Shown here: positions 36,288-46,337 of the stretch, in pieces
Layout of the letters: each line of letters begins with the position of its first letter
Numbering within the stretch: position 1 is the first letter of the stretch
Assembly: GCA_902801125.1 (NCBI GenBank)
Contig: CADCGT010000004.1
Location: forward strand, 28,550 to 92,549
Source of the DNA: an uncultured Pseudomonadota bacterium
GTDB lineage: Bacteria > Pseudomonadota > Alphaproteobacteria > Rs-D84
Reading direction: 5' to 3'
DNA: 64,000 bases
The notes under the pieces: model-generated
What the model was told of the DNA's origin: nothing
Seen by the model: only the letters and a program-made list of their open reading frames with translations
The model's database searches: none
Translations under genes and position numbers: made by a program

Positions 36288-36836
36288 ATGATTCTTGTTA
36301 TAAATACTTCGGGGGCGGGTTTAGAATTTGTTTTGGGCGACCATTACAAAACACTTGCGGTCGAAAAGCAATCTTTGGCGTTGCCAACGGCGACCGAACA
36401 ATTCTTGGCCGAATGCGGTGCCACGTGGCATGACGTAACCGCGATTGGTGTCGTCACCGGCCCGGGAAGTTTTACCGGAATCCGTATGGGAATTGCCTAT
36501 GCCAAGGGAATCGCCATGGGGTTAAACATTCCGGTTGTTGGTATCAGTGCGTTTGATTTATACTTCGCCGCCGCCCCCGATGCATTTGTTGCCATAGATT
36601 CCGGTCGGGGCGATTTCTTTGTGGCAAGTCCCCACCACCAACCCGCCACCATGACAATCGAAGAAGTCGAGACCGAACAAATGAAATGTCCGCGCACCGT
36701 TGGGCATCGGCCGTTTGATTTAACATTGGCCCCAAAAATCGTTGCGGACAAAATCAAACGTGGCGATTTGGACCCGGTTGTTCCGATGTACCTGCGCCCA
36801 AGTTATGCAGAAACGGCAAAAAATAAAAATTCTTAA
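36288..36836 (+). CDS. tsaB: tRNA t6A biosynthesis protein TsaB
   Basis: 182 residues. ILVINTSG at the N-terminus and VVTGPGSFTGIRMGIAYAKGIA are the ASKHA signatures of TsaB (YeaZ), which scaffolds TsaD and TsaE in making N6-threonylcarbamoyladenosine on ANN-decoding tRNAs. The chosen ATG is three bases after the previous stop. A downstream rimI-like gene is the usual partner. Confidence 0.92.
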   Translation: MILVINTSGAGLEFVLGDHYKTLAVEKQSLALPTATEQFLAECGATWHDVTAIGVVTGPGSFTGIRMGIAYAKGIAMGLNIPVVGISAFDLYFAAAPDAFVAIDSGRGDFFVASPHHQPATMTIEEVETEQMKCPRTVGHRPFDLTLAPKIVADKIKRGDLDPVVPMYLRPSYAETAKNKNS

Positions 36837-36849
36837 AGGAAAAACAACA

Positions 36850-37233
36850 ATGCAAATAATTGAAAAATTTCAAATCGCACGCAAGATTAAAGAACTGGAT
36901 AAACGCGGTCAAATCGATCAAATAGACCTAATTGAAGTGTTTGATGTATATTGTGATGATATTAAATTTTCTTATGATTCAAAATATCTTTTAACAACCT
37001 ATTCTATCAAGCATACATATTCGATAAAAAACCGTTATTTTCAATTATCTTGTAATCGGAAGCAAGAAACCACAGAAAACGACAAACCGATTGTGACATA
37101 TGGTTTTGATGTTAAAACAGAAAATAATAAATTATGCGAAATCGGCACAGAACGCGCAAAATCTTTATACGACCACGCGTACAGCCTGTTTTTGGCCAAA
37201 TCTGCCAAAAAGAACAAAGTGAAAAATCGTTAA
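36850..37233 (+). CDS. Hypothetical protein between tsaB and rimI
   Basis: 127 residues, charged, without signal or membrane segments (MQIIEKFQIARKIKELDKRG). The start follows AAAGGAAAA. Thirteen bases from tsaB and two from rimI place it in the same operon. Not recognised. Confidence 0.6.
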   Translation: MQIIEKFQIARKIKELDKRGQIDQIDLIEVFDVYCDDIKFSYDSKYLLTTYSIKHTYSIKNRYFQLSCNRKQETTENDKPIVTYGFDVKTENNKLCEIGTERAKSLYDHAYSLFLAKSAKKNKVKNR

Positions 37234-37235
37234 AA

Positions 37236-37622
37236 ATGTTTGATAAAATCGCCGAACTTCACAGGGTTTGTTTTCCACATCGGCCGTGGGGCGCGGACGA
37301 ATTTCGTGACCTTAAAAAATCCGGTTGCGAAATCGTGGCGTCTGAAAATGGGTTCATCGTTTGGCGCACCGTTTTGGACGAAGCAGAAATTATCACAATC
37401 GGTGTTCATCCCGATGCGCGTGGCACAGGAATCGCGATTGCCATGCTTGGATTGATGGAAAACGAGATTAAACGGGGTGGTGCGAAAAAAATATTTCTGG
37501 AAGTATCCGCCGAAAACGCGCCCGCAATAAACCTTTATAAAAAATGCGGATTTGTTCAAAATGGATTGCGTCCGAAATACTATGACGGCGTGGACGCGAT
37601 TTTGATGAAGAAAGATATTTAA
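37236..37622 (+). CDS. rimI: GNAT N-acetyltransferase, RimI-like
   Basis: 128 residues. The acetyl-CoA loop is VHPDARGTGIAIAMLG; EVSAENAPAINLYKKCGF is the C-terminal signature of RimI. The family acetylates the N-terminus of ribosomal protein S18. Synteny with tsaB supports the name. Its 3' end overlaps the convergent helicase gene by four bases. Confidence 0.85.
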   Translation: MFDKIAELHRVCFPHRPWGADEFRDLKKSGCEIVASENGFIVWRTVLDEAEIITIGVHPDARGTGIAIAMLGLMENEIKRGGAKKIFLEVSAENAPAINLYKKCGFVQNGLRPKYYDGVDAILMKKDI

Positions 37623-38890
37623 TTTCCCTTTACAAATTCCAACACCCGCGGGTCAAATATAACATCACGGGCCGAAAGTGGGCGCGCAATATGCATATCG
37701 GTTGCGGCGCGCGTGCGTGACAACGCGACATAGGTTTGACCGTGTTCAAATGCCCCGCGCGAAATATCAACAATTACGGAATCCAAGGTTTTACCCTGGG
37801 CCTTGTGTATCGTCATTGCGTACCCAAGCATAAGCGGAAATTGTTTATACGCGCCGGTTTCGTTTTCTTGCAGGCGGTCATTTTCATCACGCGTGTATTC
37901 GATTTTTTGCCACTTTTCGGGGCGAACCGACACCACCGTTCGGTCGCGATTCAACAATCCCACAACAATTTCCCGCGCGCCAAGTTTTTGCACAATTCCA
38001 ACCGAACCATTATGCCATTTGTCGCCATTTTTTACAAAGACAACCAATGCCCCAACCTTTAATTCCAAATCCATCGGCGCCGGGACATCGCGTTCGGCAA
38101 AGTTTCCCGACAATTCCCCGGTATAATGCACAGAATTTGCGGCAATCTGGGCCAGGCGTTCCATATTTATCCGTTCCGCCACCGCGCGAAAAGGTGTTAT
38201 TAAAACCGAATTTGCCCGACGGACTTCGTCATCTATTTTACATGTGTTAAAGAACCCGATTGCGGACGCGTCCCCGCCACGCAGCGCGTTCAGTTTTTCC
38301 AACAATGCGCCGTCACTTTGCCGGTACACCAAATCAAAATTAAATCGCACAAAATTCGCCCGCCGATAAACATTGCTGTCAAAAAAATACGCGCGTTCGT
38401 GTTCATAAGATTCTTGGTAATACCGTCGTGCATCACGCGTTATAACCGGTGGCAATTGAAACAGGTCGCCAATTGCAACAACCTGAATCCCGCCAAATGG
38501 TTCGTTATTTTTTCGTGCGCGCCGCGCAAGTATATCCATCGCATCCATCAAATCGGGCGCAATCATAGAAACCTCGTCCAATACCAGGATATCGGTTGCG
38601 GTTAAAATATTGCGCACACGCGCCTTTAATTCCAAGAATTCGGGAAATATAAAATCACGCGGTTGAATCTGAAACAGAGAATGAATCGTTTGCCCGCCGA
38701 TATTCAACGCCGCAACCGCCGTTGGGCACGCACAGACAACACGCTTTGCGGTTGCAGATTTCAAATAATTCACAAATGTTGATTTACCGGTGCCGGCACT
38801 GCCCAAAACCAAGACATTAGAATGCGTGCGTTCGATTGTATTGAACGCGGCCATTTGTTCGGCACTTAAAATGGGAACGATTTCGGACAT
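37619..38890 (-). CDS. Pif1/RecD-like DNA helicase
   Basis: 423 residues. Walker A GSAGTGKSTF near residue 30, DEVSM (motif II), GDLFQLPPV (motif III), TIHKAQGKTLDSVIVD (motif V) and YVALSRTR (motif VI) define a 5'-3' SF1B helicase of the Pif1/RecD branch. The start was set at MSEIVPIL; the frame continues 66 nt upstream through AT-rich DNA without a ribosome-binding site. Likely role in replication fork or recombination processing. Confidence 0.88.
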   Translation of the reverse strand: MSEIVPILSAEQMAAFNTIERTHSNVLVLGSAGTGKSTFVNYLKSATAKRVVCACPTAVAALNIGGQTIHSLFQIQPRDFIFPEFLELKARVRNILTATDILVLDEVSMIAPDLMDAMDILARRARKNNEPFGGIQVVAIGDLFQLPPVITRDARRYYQESYEHERAYFFDSNVYRRANFVRFNFDLVYRQSDGALLEKLNALRGGDASAIGFFNTCKIDDEVRRANSVLITPFRAVAERINMERLAQIAANSVHYTGELSGNFAERDVPAPMDLELKVGALVVFVKNGDKWHNGSVGIVQKLGAREIVVGLLNRDRTVVSVRPEKWQKIEYTRDENDRLQENETGAYKQFPLMLGYAMTIHKAQGKTLDSVIVDISRGAFEHGQTYVALSRTRAATDMHIARPLSARDVIFDPRVLEFVKGN

Positions 38891-38983
38891 GGTCGCATTT
38901 TGGCATAACAAAAGACAAAAATAAAGCAGAAAGAAAAATTTTAACTTGCAAGGCAAAATAAAATGTATAATAATGCACGCGTT

Positions 38984-39060
38984 GGGTTATTAGCTCAGTT
39001 GGTTAGAGCGGAGCGCTCATAACGCTTTGGTCGTGGGTTCGAGTCCTACATAACCCACCA
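38984..39060 (+). tRNA. tRNA with CAT anticodon, probably tRNA-Ile2 (lysidine-modified)
   Basis: 77 nt, acceptor GGGTTAT/ATAACCC, anticodon loop CTCATAA, T-loop GGTTCGAGT, encoded CCA. The TTGGTCG stretch after the anticodon arm resembles tRNA-Ile(CAU) more than initiator or elongator Met, but this is a judgement by eye. It is followed by TCCGTCTTTGCATT, shared with the tRNA-Ser tail repeat. Confidence 0.93.
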
Positions 39061-39116
39061 TCCGTCTTTGCATTTGCGGGGACGCGATATGATTTCTCGA
39101 TTATAGTTGAAAAATC

Positions 39117-39150
39117 GTTCACGCCGTTTTCGAACGGCGTGATTTTTTTC
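39117..39150 (+). terminator. Strong intrinsic terminator
   Basis: TCACGCCGTT-ttcg-AACGGCGTGA followed by a T-run, downstream of the CAT tRNA. Confidence 0.9.
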
Positions 39151-39232
39151 ATTATTGAAAATAAAAAATATTTTTCACTTGCCTTGTGTTATTGTTTTTT
39201 TCTACACTGGTTATAAAAGAAAGGGAGAAAAT

Positions 39233-42200
39233 ATGAAATTTCTGCGGATTTTCGGGCTTTTTTCGTTGATTTTGAGTTTCGCGTTTAATGGCGCATTTGC
39301 TGCGACTGATACGGGAAACCCATCGGAATACGGCATCTACAACGATCCTGTGTGTGACGAAACTGGGTGTACGTATTGCGATGATACGCAATGCTATGTG
39401 TGCGATACAAATATGAGTGAATGTCGCGGTGGTTGTTCAAACAATCAATATGGTACCGGTAGCATTAATAATGGCACGGTTGATTGTCACACATGTCCAA
39501 CCGCATACCCCAAAAGTTTATTGGGTACAGACAATTGGTCTGCGACATTCAACCTTTATGAGGGTCAGTGTTTTAATATAAGCAATTGTTCTGGCAATGT
39601 TCCAAGTTGTAATTATGTGACCGACACACAATGGCAAAACTATTTTGGATCGACATACGGTTCGTTTCAACCAAAATTGTTTATCAAAGATAAAATTAAA
39701 TTCAAAATGCTGAATATAAATTCTGGATGTGATGTAAAGACAGATTATTGTACATATGAATTGAAAAGGCAGAAAAAAGGACATATACCCGTACAATTTA
39801 GAAATGCAAGTGGCACAATAATAGATACATATTATGTTGTGTATGATGCGGTATGGAGCACACAAGACACATCAATTGACAATTCTGAATCCAGCGTCAT
39901 TTACCCAACGTTTGTCACACCGACCGCACCAACAATTTCCGGTAAAAAATTTGTTGGATGGTACAGTGCACAAACAGGCGGGACCCAGATAATTACACCC
40001 GCATCCACCGGCGCATATTATGGTAACCTTACACGTACCAATGCCGGAACGACCATTGATTTATCTGGCAACACAAAAATACTGTACGCAAGATATGAAG
40101 ATGTTGCACAACCAACATGGATAACAATTACCATAGATGATAAGAATAACGGCACCAATCCGACAACATATTCAAACCCAACTGTGCTTTATAAAAATAC
40201 AAATTCGGCTGTTTCAAATTGTTCGGGTTATAAAAGAACTCAATCTTGCGCCGCCGCAAGTGTCACCAGTATTACAACACCAACATTAACGGGATACACA
40301 TATGGCGGCCATTATACAGGCACAGGCGGCAGTGGTAATCAGTTCATTAGCAATAGTGGTGTTATATCTACGTCGTATTCACCAACGTCCGATATCACAG
40401 TTTTTGCCAAGTGGACCAGTGATGCATATAAAATTTCACTGAATCCGACAAATGCAGGTAGCGGTATCACATATACAATATATTATAATAATAATCGTTT
40501 CTATTGTGACAATGCAGGGACCACCCAAATCAATAACGGCGAAAGCATATTCACAAAGTGCAATTTCACAAAACCGACATCAAACAATGGTCCGTTTAAT
40601 GGTTATTGGTCTGAAATATCCGGTGGTGTGATTTATATTCTAGAAGGTGGCTCATTTTCAACCAATCTTAACAATTTGAACATCACGGGCGATATGACAT
40701 GGTATGCGCATTATGCCACATGTGACAGTATGATTGTTCTTAATCCGAATGGTGGAAATTTTTCCGATACATGCGCCAATGAATTCTATCCATATTACGA
40801 TTCAACAACTGGACAATGGATGACACCAACATTGAACACCGGTTGTAAGCCAACGCTAGCCGGTTATACTTTTATGGGATACCGTGTTACCAACCAAAAT
40901 GGCGTCAAATACTATGATAGTAATCTGAATATTAATATTCCTGTGTGGGGATTGTGTTCCCAGCCAAAAGTTGAATTGGTGGCGGAATGGACGGGTAATT
41001 GCAACGAAATAACATTTGATGACAATAATGGCATGACCAGTGTTAACGCAAACAACCCCCAACACAAACGAACAGGTAGTCCAGATTGGTGGGGCGTAAA
41101 CGCGACACCGTCGGACCCATGTGGAAAAATATATGAAGGCACAAATCCGACCGTCAACGTTCCAAGTAGTGATAACGTTCCCGCACATGCCACATTCTTG
41201 GGGTATTATACCACACGTGACACCGGCGGTTCCATGATATTTAACACCAGTGGTGCGGCAACAACATATGGCACAAACACGTGGATAATCAGTGCTCCAA
41301 CAACACTGTATGCCCGTTGGCAATGCGACACAAACTATGTGTGGAACGCGAACACACATACATGTGAACAAAATACGGCGTCTGTGACATATAAGTGTTA
41401 TGTTGATGACAGCGGACAAATTGATAACGGGGTCACACTTACGAATTACGCCGTGCGTTCATTATCGTGGTACAGCGCATGCAACATCAATAACAACAAC
41501 CCTGTACCGGGTTATAAATGGCGTTTTTCGGGTACCAATACCGATTATAATGCGGGTGATATAATTCCAAGTTGGACATACGGCAACAACCAAACATTTA
41601 CCCCGGCATACACCGCAACCTTTAATTGCAATAATGATTATTGGCAAACACCAACCGGTGGTTCGGCACCCGCGGCGCAATCTGTGTTATTGGGCGGAAC
41701 ACTTACAATGCCAAACATGCCTTGTGAAGTAAAACCGGAGTATGACGGTTGGTTGGAAACAAATTATACATGGGAAACAAGTTATACACAAAACCTTACC
41801 AGTCCGGTGCCCGACGCACAATGTCTGATTTCTTCAAGTGACCTGCATTACGGGCCAAACGACAATTTTCCTTGGAATTGCCCAACGGATCTTACCTTTG
41901 AACCGTTGACCAAGTTCATCAACAAACCCATCACGGTTAGTTGTGGCCAGGGCGGAACAAGTCAAACTTTCACGATGACATTTGAAAACCAAAACGAAAT
42001 CGAACAGGATATAATCAACTTTTTCAATTCGTGTGGTGGAAGCTGCCCGCTTGATAATCCAAGTGGACCACATGGATATAATCGCAAGGTTGTTTGTGCC
42101 ACGGGTTTGGAAAATCAAAACCTGCCAACAACATGGGAACATATAGAGAACGACACCCAGGGACGCACATGTTATAAAACCCCGGCCGGCACCAATGTTC

Positions 42201-45200
42201 AATCAATATTGAATGAAATTTCTTTGGCCCAGATAACAGACCTTAATATATATGGTATAAGTTATTGCCCGCAACGCGTCACATATAAATGCAGTGAAGA
42301 AGCAACAGATGTATATAATGACGCGCCATACGCGGTCTTTGAACGGGAATACACAACCCAGACCCCAGAGACGGTTGGTTGCGAAAGCGGGTTGGCGTTT
42401 AATAATTGGAAAAACCCAAGCGACAATCAGACATTCAATGCCGGCGCCACTGTTGACGAATGGCCGTATGAAGACCCGGTGACATTGGTTGCACAATGGG
42501 GTGGTGCGAACACGTATACTATTACATACGCAAATATGGCCAATGCAACAGGGTCCCAAACCGGTATGCCAACAACATATACCTATGGTACTGGCGCGAC
42601 CATAGACGGTGTTCCGACACGCGAACACAGCATATTCATCGGTTGGTGCACGGAGAGCACATTGGCCAACTGTGCGCCGACCCAAACAATTCCAACCAAT
42701 GCAACTGGTAATAAAACATTCTGGGCAAACTGGGAATGCGAACACCCGTATCATATTGATCCAGATACAGGAGCGTGCGCCGTTTGCGATGATGACCAAT
42801 ATTGGGACGAAGAGGCAAACAGTTGTTCGAACTGTCCGACGGAGTTTAAACACAGTAAATCTGGGTTTAATTGGAGTATTGATCAATGTTATCGCGAATG
42901 CCCAAGTAATACGCTTCTGGGTGATGCCAATCATCGCTGTGATTCCAATCCAAATTTGTGGGATATGGAATCATGTACTGTAACAAGCTTTGAAGATTTC
43001 CAAAACAGCACCGGCAAACAAATCGAATTCAAAGGTAATTCTGACGCAGGGATAGATACATGTAATAATCCTGATAACGTATATTGTCCACGCGGGTTTA
43101 TGAGGTGTCCAAGCACACAGCCATATAAACCGATGACCACCAGGGTAGATTTCCATGGTGGCCTTGATGGACAAACACTGGTCGGTACACGTTATATATT
43201 TGGAAGCCGTCAAGGGGGTGAAGGCCTTAATATAGTCAATGGGAAACTGTGGAGTTCGCTTGACGGCCCGGCACAAAAGGTGGAACTGAACGGAAGCCCT
43301 AACTATTACTATACACATATTATATATCCGGCCCAAACCGCCCCGGACGCAACAGTACAAGGTTATACTTTTAACGGATATTATTACCCAATCAGCGATG
43401 GCACGCAGTATGTCGGATCGGATTATGGATTAAACGGCCAAAATGCGGCATCCGTTTTGAATGGTCAACCGGGGGATTATAGTCAGACTCGGCACCTGTA
43501 TGCGACACTTGAAAATGGTGGATACACGCAAAACGAATACGCCATTACATATAGTTGTGGAACAGGGACCGGGACAACGCAGACCGACACCGCGACATAT
43601 GGCGAAAATTATACTGTAAAAAATAACACGGACTATACAGACTGTGAAAAACCGGGATACAGTTTCTTGGGCTGGGTATTTTCGGGCGATAGCACCATGT
43701 ATAACGAAGGCTATGTGTTCCGACCATGGAATTACGCCAATGATGCGACATTTACCGCAAAATGGAATGATACCGGGAACACTTACACCATCACGTATAA
43801 ACCGAACTATGATGGCGCAACCGAACCCGATGTGACACAAAGTGTGACATACGGTGCAACATTCACAACCAAACCGGCGGGGACATTCCATCGTCCGGGA
43901 TATGAAATGACCGCATGGGGGTCCGGGTCAAATCAACCCAACACCCCGTATCCAGAACTGGCGCATACATATACATACGTTACCGCGTCGGATGTCAATT
44001 TGTTCGCACAATGGGAAATGTGCACGGCGGGAACATATGCGGGCGAAACCGAAACTCAGTGCACAGATTGCCCGGGCGAATATCCGTTGTCTGTGGCGGG
44101 CGCATCGGCAATCGAACAATGCTATAAAAATTGCAGTGTTCCGTGCACCACGGTTGCGTGTCCGGCAAATTCTACGTGCACCCAGACCAATACCATGTAT
44201 AACGGAACTCAATATTATGGTGGCACATGCGATGCCGTTCCACAGAATTGCGAAATTACCGAAATTATATGTGACGCAGGATTTTTCCTGAATGGAACTG
44301 TGTGCGAACCATGTCCAAATGGAACCACCAGTCCGGCCGGTTCAACCAATGAAAACCAATGTAGTGCATGTCCAGATGGTCAATATGTCGATAACGAAAC
44401 ATGCACAGATTGCCCGGACGGATTCGATCATTCCGATGCAAATGCTACAAGTCAATCACAATGCTATCATGATTGCGAAACGCCATGTACAGAACCCGAG
44501 TGCCCTGCGAATTCGACATCGTGCACATATGGAACCAATCCAAACAGTGGCGCATGGTATTTCGGCACTGACGCGTGTAATGCAACACCTTTGGTTTGCC
44601 CAATAGAATCGGTCACATGTGCGGGCGGTTATGGTTGGAACCCGACAAACAACACCTGTGAACCGTGTACAGGGAATGAAGCCTCGATAAATAATTCATG
44701 CGAGCCCTGTCCGGACGGCACACAACCGAACGCAGACCATACCGAATGTGTGCCGTGTCCAGATGGGACCGCGGGAACAAATGGAACGTGCGAACCGTGC
44801 GCGCCGGGTTATGTTCCGAACGCCCAGGCAACCGAATGTGTGCCGTGTCCGGCGGGAACGTATTGGGAAAATGGTATATGTGAACCATGTCCAGAAGATT
44901 ATTCTTCGGTGCCGGGGTCCGTTGGATTGGATGCATGTTTCCTGGCCGCCTGTCCGACGGGTCAACACATTGCGCATGGGGCGTGTGAAGATGATGTAAT
45001 TATCTGTGATGCGCCATACGCCGCAACGGCAACACGTACATGGAATCCAACCCTTGGTGCATACGGTTCTTGCCAGATTCAAGAATGCGAAGATGGTTAT
45101 CATGTTGCGTCAAATGCGTGTGTGCCGAATGACCAGTTATGCAATGTCGCAAACGGACGCGGCGAACGGGCATGGAATGGAACGCAATGGGGCAACTGTG

Positions 45201-45481
45201 TCGTGACAGAATGTGACCCGGGTTTCGAGCCAAATGCGTCTAATACTGCATGTGGGCGCTGTGGCAACTATATGGGCGCAGACGGTCAACCGGCGGTCAG
45301 CAGTTATGTTACCGGATGCGAAATCGCAACCTGTATGTACCAGGGTCAAAAGTATGCATTGGAAAACAGCGAATGCAGACCAATATGCGAAACAGCGTCT
45401 GATGACACAGGCAGCAAGCATTGGGACAACATCACCAAGAAATGTGTTCGCACATGCAATCCGGGATATAAAATGTGGTAA
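39233..45481 (+). CDS. Giant cysteine-rich secreted/surface protein with InlB-like repeats
   Basis: 2,082 residues with signal peptide MKFLRIFGLFSLILSFAFNGAFA after AAGGGAGAAAAT; the frame extends 78 nt upstream without a better ribosome-binding site. The N-terminal three quarters carry repeated InlB-B/Listeria-Bacteroides-type beta-grasp units ending in forms such as FVGWYS, FLGYYT, FIGWCT with partners LYARWQ, FWANWE and LFAQWE. The last 500 residues are Cys-rich units (CPDGTAGTNGTCEPCAPGYV) resembling GCC2/EGF-like modules. No LPXTG, beta-barrel or C-terminal membrane anchor is visible. Probable adhesin or host-interaction factor. Confidence 0.8.
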   Translation: MKFLRIFGLFSLILSFAFNGAFAATDTGNPSEYGIYNDPVCDETGCTYCDDTQCYVCDTNMSECRGGCSNNQYGTGSINNGTVDCHTCPTAYPKSLLGTDNWSATFNLYEGQCFNISNCSGNVPSCNYVTDTQWQNYFGSTYGSFQPKLFIKDKIKFKMLNINSGCDVKTDYCTYELKRQKKGHIPVQFRNASGTIIDTYYVVYDAVWSTQDTSIDNSESSVIYPTFVTPTAPTISGKKFVGWYSAQTGGTQIITPASTGAYYGNLTRTNAGTTIDLSGNTKILYARYEDVAQPTWITITIDDKNNGTNPTTYSNPTVLYKNTNSAVSNCSGYKRTQSCAAASVTSITTPTLTGYTYGGHYTGTGGSGNQFISNSGVISTSYSPTSDITVFAKWTSDAYKISLNPTNAGSGITYTIYYNNNRFYCDNAGTTQINNGESIFTKCNFTKPTSNNGPFNGYWSEISGGVIYILEGGSFSTNLNNLNITGDMTWYAHYATCDSMIVLNPNGGNFSDTCANEFYPYYDSTTGQWMTPTLNTGCKPTLAGYTFMGYRVTNQNGVKYYDSNLNINIPVWGLCSQPKVELVAEWTGNCNEITFDDNNGMTSVNANNPQHKRTGSPDWWGVNATPSDPCGKIYEGTNPTVNVPSSDNVPAHATFLGYYTTRDTGGSMIFNTSGAATTYGTNTWIISAPTTLYARWQCDTNYVWNANTHTCEQNTASVTYKCYVDDSGQIDNGVTLTNYAVRSLSWYSACNINNNNPVPGYKWRFSGTNTDYNAGDIIPSWTYGNNQTFTPAYTATFNCNNDYWQTPTGGSAPAAQSVLLGGTLTMPNMPCEVKPEYDGWLETNYTWETSYTQNLTSPVPDAQCLISSSDLHYGPNDNFPWNCPTDLTFEPLTKFINKPITVSCGQGGTSQTFTMTFENQNEIEQDIINFFNSCGGSCPLDNPSGPHGYNRKVVCATGLENQNLPTTWEHIENDTQGRTCYKTPAGTNVQSILNEISLAQITDLNIYGISYCPQRVTYKCSEEATDVYNDAPYAVFEREYTTQTPETVGCESGLAFNNWKNPSDNQTFNAGATVDEWPYEDPVTLVAQWGGANTYTITYANMANATGSQTGMPTTYTYGTGATIDGVPTREHSIFIGWCTESTLANCAPTQTIPTNATGNKTFWANWECEHPYHIDPDTGACAVCDDDQYWDEEANSCSNCPTEFKHSKSGFNWSIDQCYRECPSNTLLGDANHRCDSNPNLWDMESCTVTSFEDFQNSTGKQIEFKGNSDAGIDTCNNPDNVYCPRGFMRCPSTQPYKPMTTRVDFHGGLDGQTLVGTRYIFGSRQGGEGLNIVNGKLWSSLDGPAQKVELNGSPNYYYTHIIYPAQTAPDATVQGYTFNGYYYPISDGTQYVGSDYGLNGQNAASVLNGQPGDYSQTRHLYATLENGGYTQNEYAITYSCGTGTGTTQTDTATYGENYTVKNNTDYTDCEKPGYSFLGWVFSGDSTMYNEGYVFRPWNYANDATFTAKWNDTGNTYTITYKPNYDGATEPDVTQSVTYGATFTTKPAGTFHRPGYEMTAWGSGSNQPNTPYPELAHTYTYVTASDVNLFAQWEMCTAGTYAGETETQCTDCPGEYPLSVAGASAIEQCYKNCSVPCTTVACPANSTCTQTNTMYNGTQYYGGTCDAVPQNCEITEIICDAGFFLNGTVCEPCPNGTTSPAGSTNENQCSACPDGQYVDNETCTDCPDGFDHSDANATSQSQCYHDCETPCTEPECPANSTSCTYGTNPNSGAWYFGTDACNATPLVCPIESVTCAGGYGWNPTNNTCEPCTGNEASINNSCEPCPDGTQPNADHTECVPCPDGTAGTNGTCEPCAPGYVPNAQATECVPCPAGTYWENGICEPCPEDYSSVPGSVGLDACFLAACPTGQHIAHGACEDDVIICDAPYAATATRTWNPTLGAYGSCQIQECEDGYHVASNACVPNDQLCNVANGRGERAWNGTQWGNCVVTECDPGFEPNASNTACGRCGNYMGADGQPAVSSYVTGCEIATCMYQGQKYALENSECRPICETASDDTGSKHWDNITKKCVRTCNPGYKMW

Positions 45482-45497
45482 AGGGGCAATTTGAATA

Positions 45498-46337
45498 ATG
45501 CATTTCAGGAGGGCGCATTTTCAAAAACAACCACAAAACAAACAAGACATTTTTGAACGTGTCGGCGATGGCGCATTGCAATTTGTCCGACGCGTTCGGA
45601 ATGTTATGCGATTTGTTGTTGAAATATTTTGTGCAATTAAAAATATTTTCCTTGGGCGGGCGGTCACGCGTCGCATAGATTTATGGGTTGAAATTGACCG
45701 CGCCGGTGTTCGGGCGGTGCCGATTGTTGCACTTATAAGTTTTATGATTGGTGTAATCATCGCCTTTGTCGGACATATGCAGTTAAAAATGTTCGGTGCA
45801 GAAATATATGTCGCGGCATTGGTTGCAATTTCTATGATTCGCATTTTGGGTGCAATGATGACCGGAATTATTATGTCGGGTCGAACCGGTGCATCGTATG
45901 CCGCGGAAATTGGCACAATGCGTACAAACGAAGAAATTGACGCGTTGAAAACAATGGCTGTGTCGCCGGTGGAATTCTTGGTGGCGCCACGCGTTTTGGC
46001 GTTGACGATTACTATGCCGATATTAACTATCATTGCCGATGTTGTTGCAATAATTGGCGGAATGTGTGTTGCAATCGCGGTGATGAATGTGTCCGTTATT
46101 GAATATTGGCACACAACAATGGATTGGTTAAGTTTTAATAATTTCGCAATTGGTGTTTTGCATGGTTGGCTGTTCGGGTGGGTTATTGCAATTACTGGTT
46201 GCCTGTATGGAATGGGTGCGACAAAAACATCAAGTGGGGTCGGTCGCGCGGCAACACGTGCCGTCGTTGCAAGTATAGTTGGGTGCATTGTCGTCACCGC
46301 GATATTGACACTTGTCTTTAACTGGATTGACATATAA
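45498..46337 (+). CDS. mlaE: ABC transporter permease MlaE (lipid asymmetry)
   Basis: 279 residues with the MlaE fold: an amphipathic N-terminus, then spans including VPIVALISFMIGVIIAFVGHMQLK and the conserved loop GRTGASYAAEIGTMRTNEEIDAL. Works with MlaF and MlaD to move phospholipids between inner and outer membranes. First gene of a four-gene operon; its stop overlaps the mlaF start. Confidence 0.92.
   Translation: MHFRRAHFQKQPQNKQDIFERVGDGALQFVRRVRNVMRFVVEIFCAIKNIFLGRAVTRRIDLWVEIDRAGVRAVPIVALISFMIGVIIAFVGHMQLKMFGAEIYVAALVAISMIRILGAMMTGIIMSGRTGASYAAEIGTMRTNEEIDALKTMAVSPVEFLVAPRVLALTITMPILTIIADVVAIIGGMCVAIAVMNVSVIEYWHTTMDWLSFNNFAIGVLHGWLFGWVIAITGCLYGMGATKTSSGVGRAATRAVVASIVGCIVVTAILTLVFNWIDI

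Noticed and set aside
42200..45420. Long antisense and out-of-frame ORFs inside the giant surface protein
   Set aside because: Low-complexity Cys/Thr/Asn codons leave other frames open; none has a ribosome-binding site or recognisable domain.
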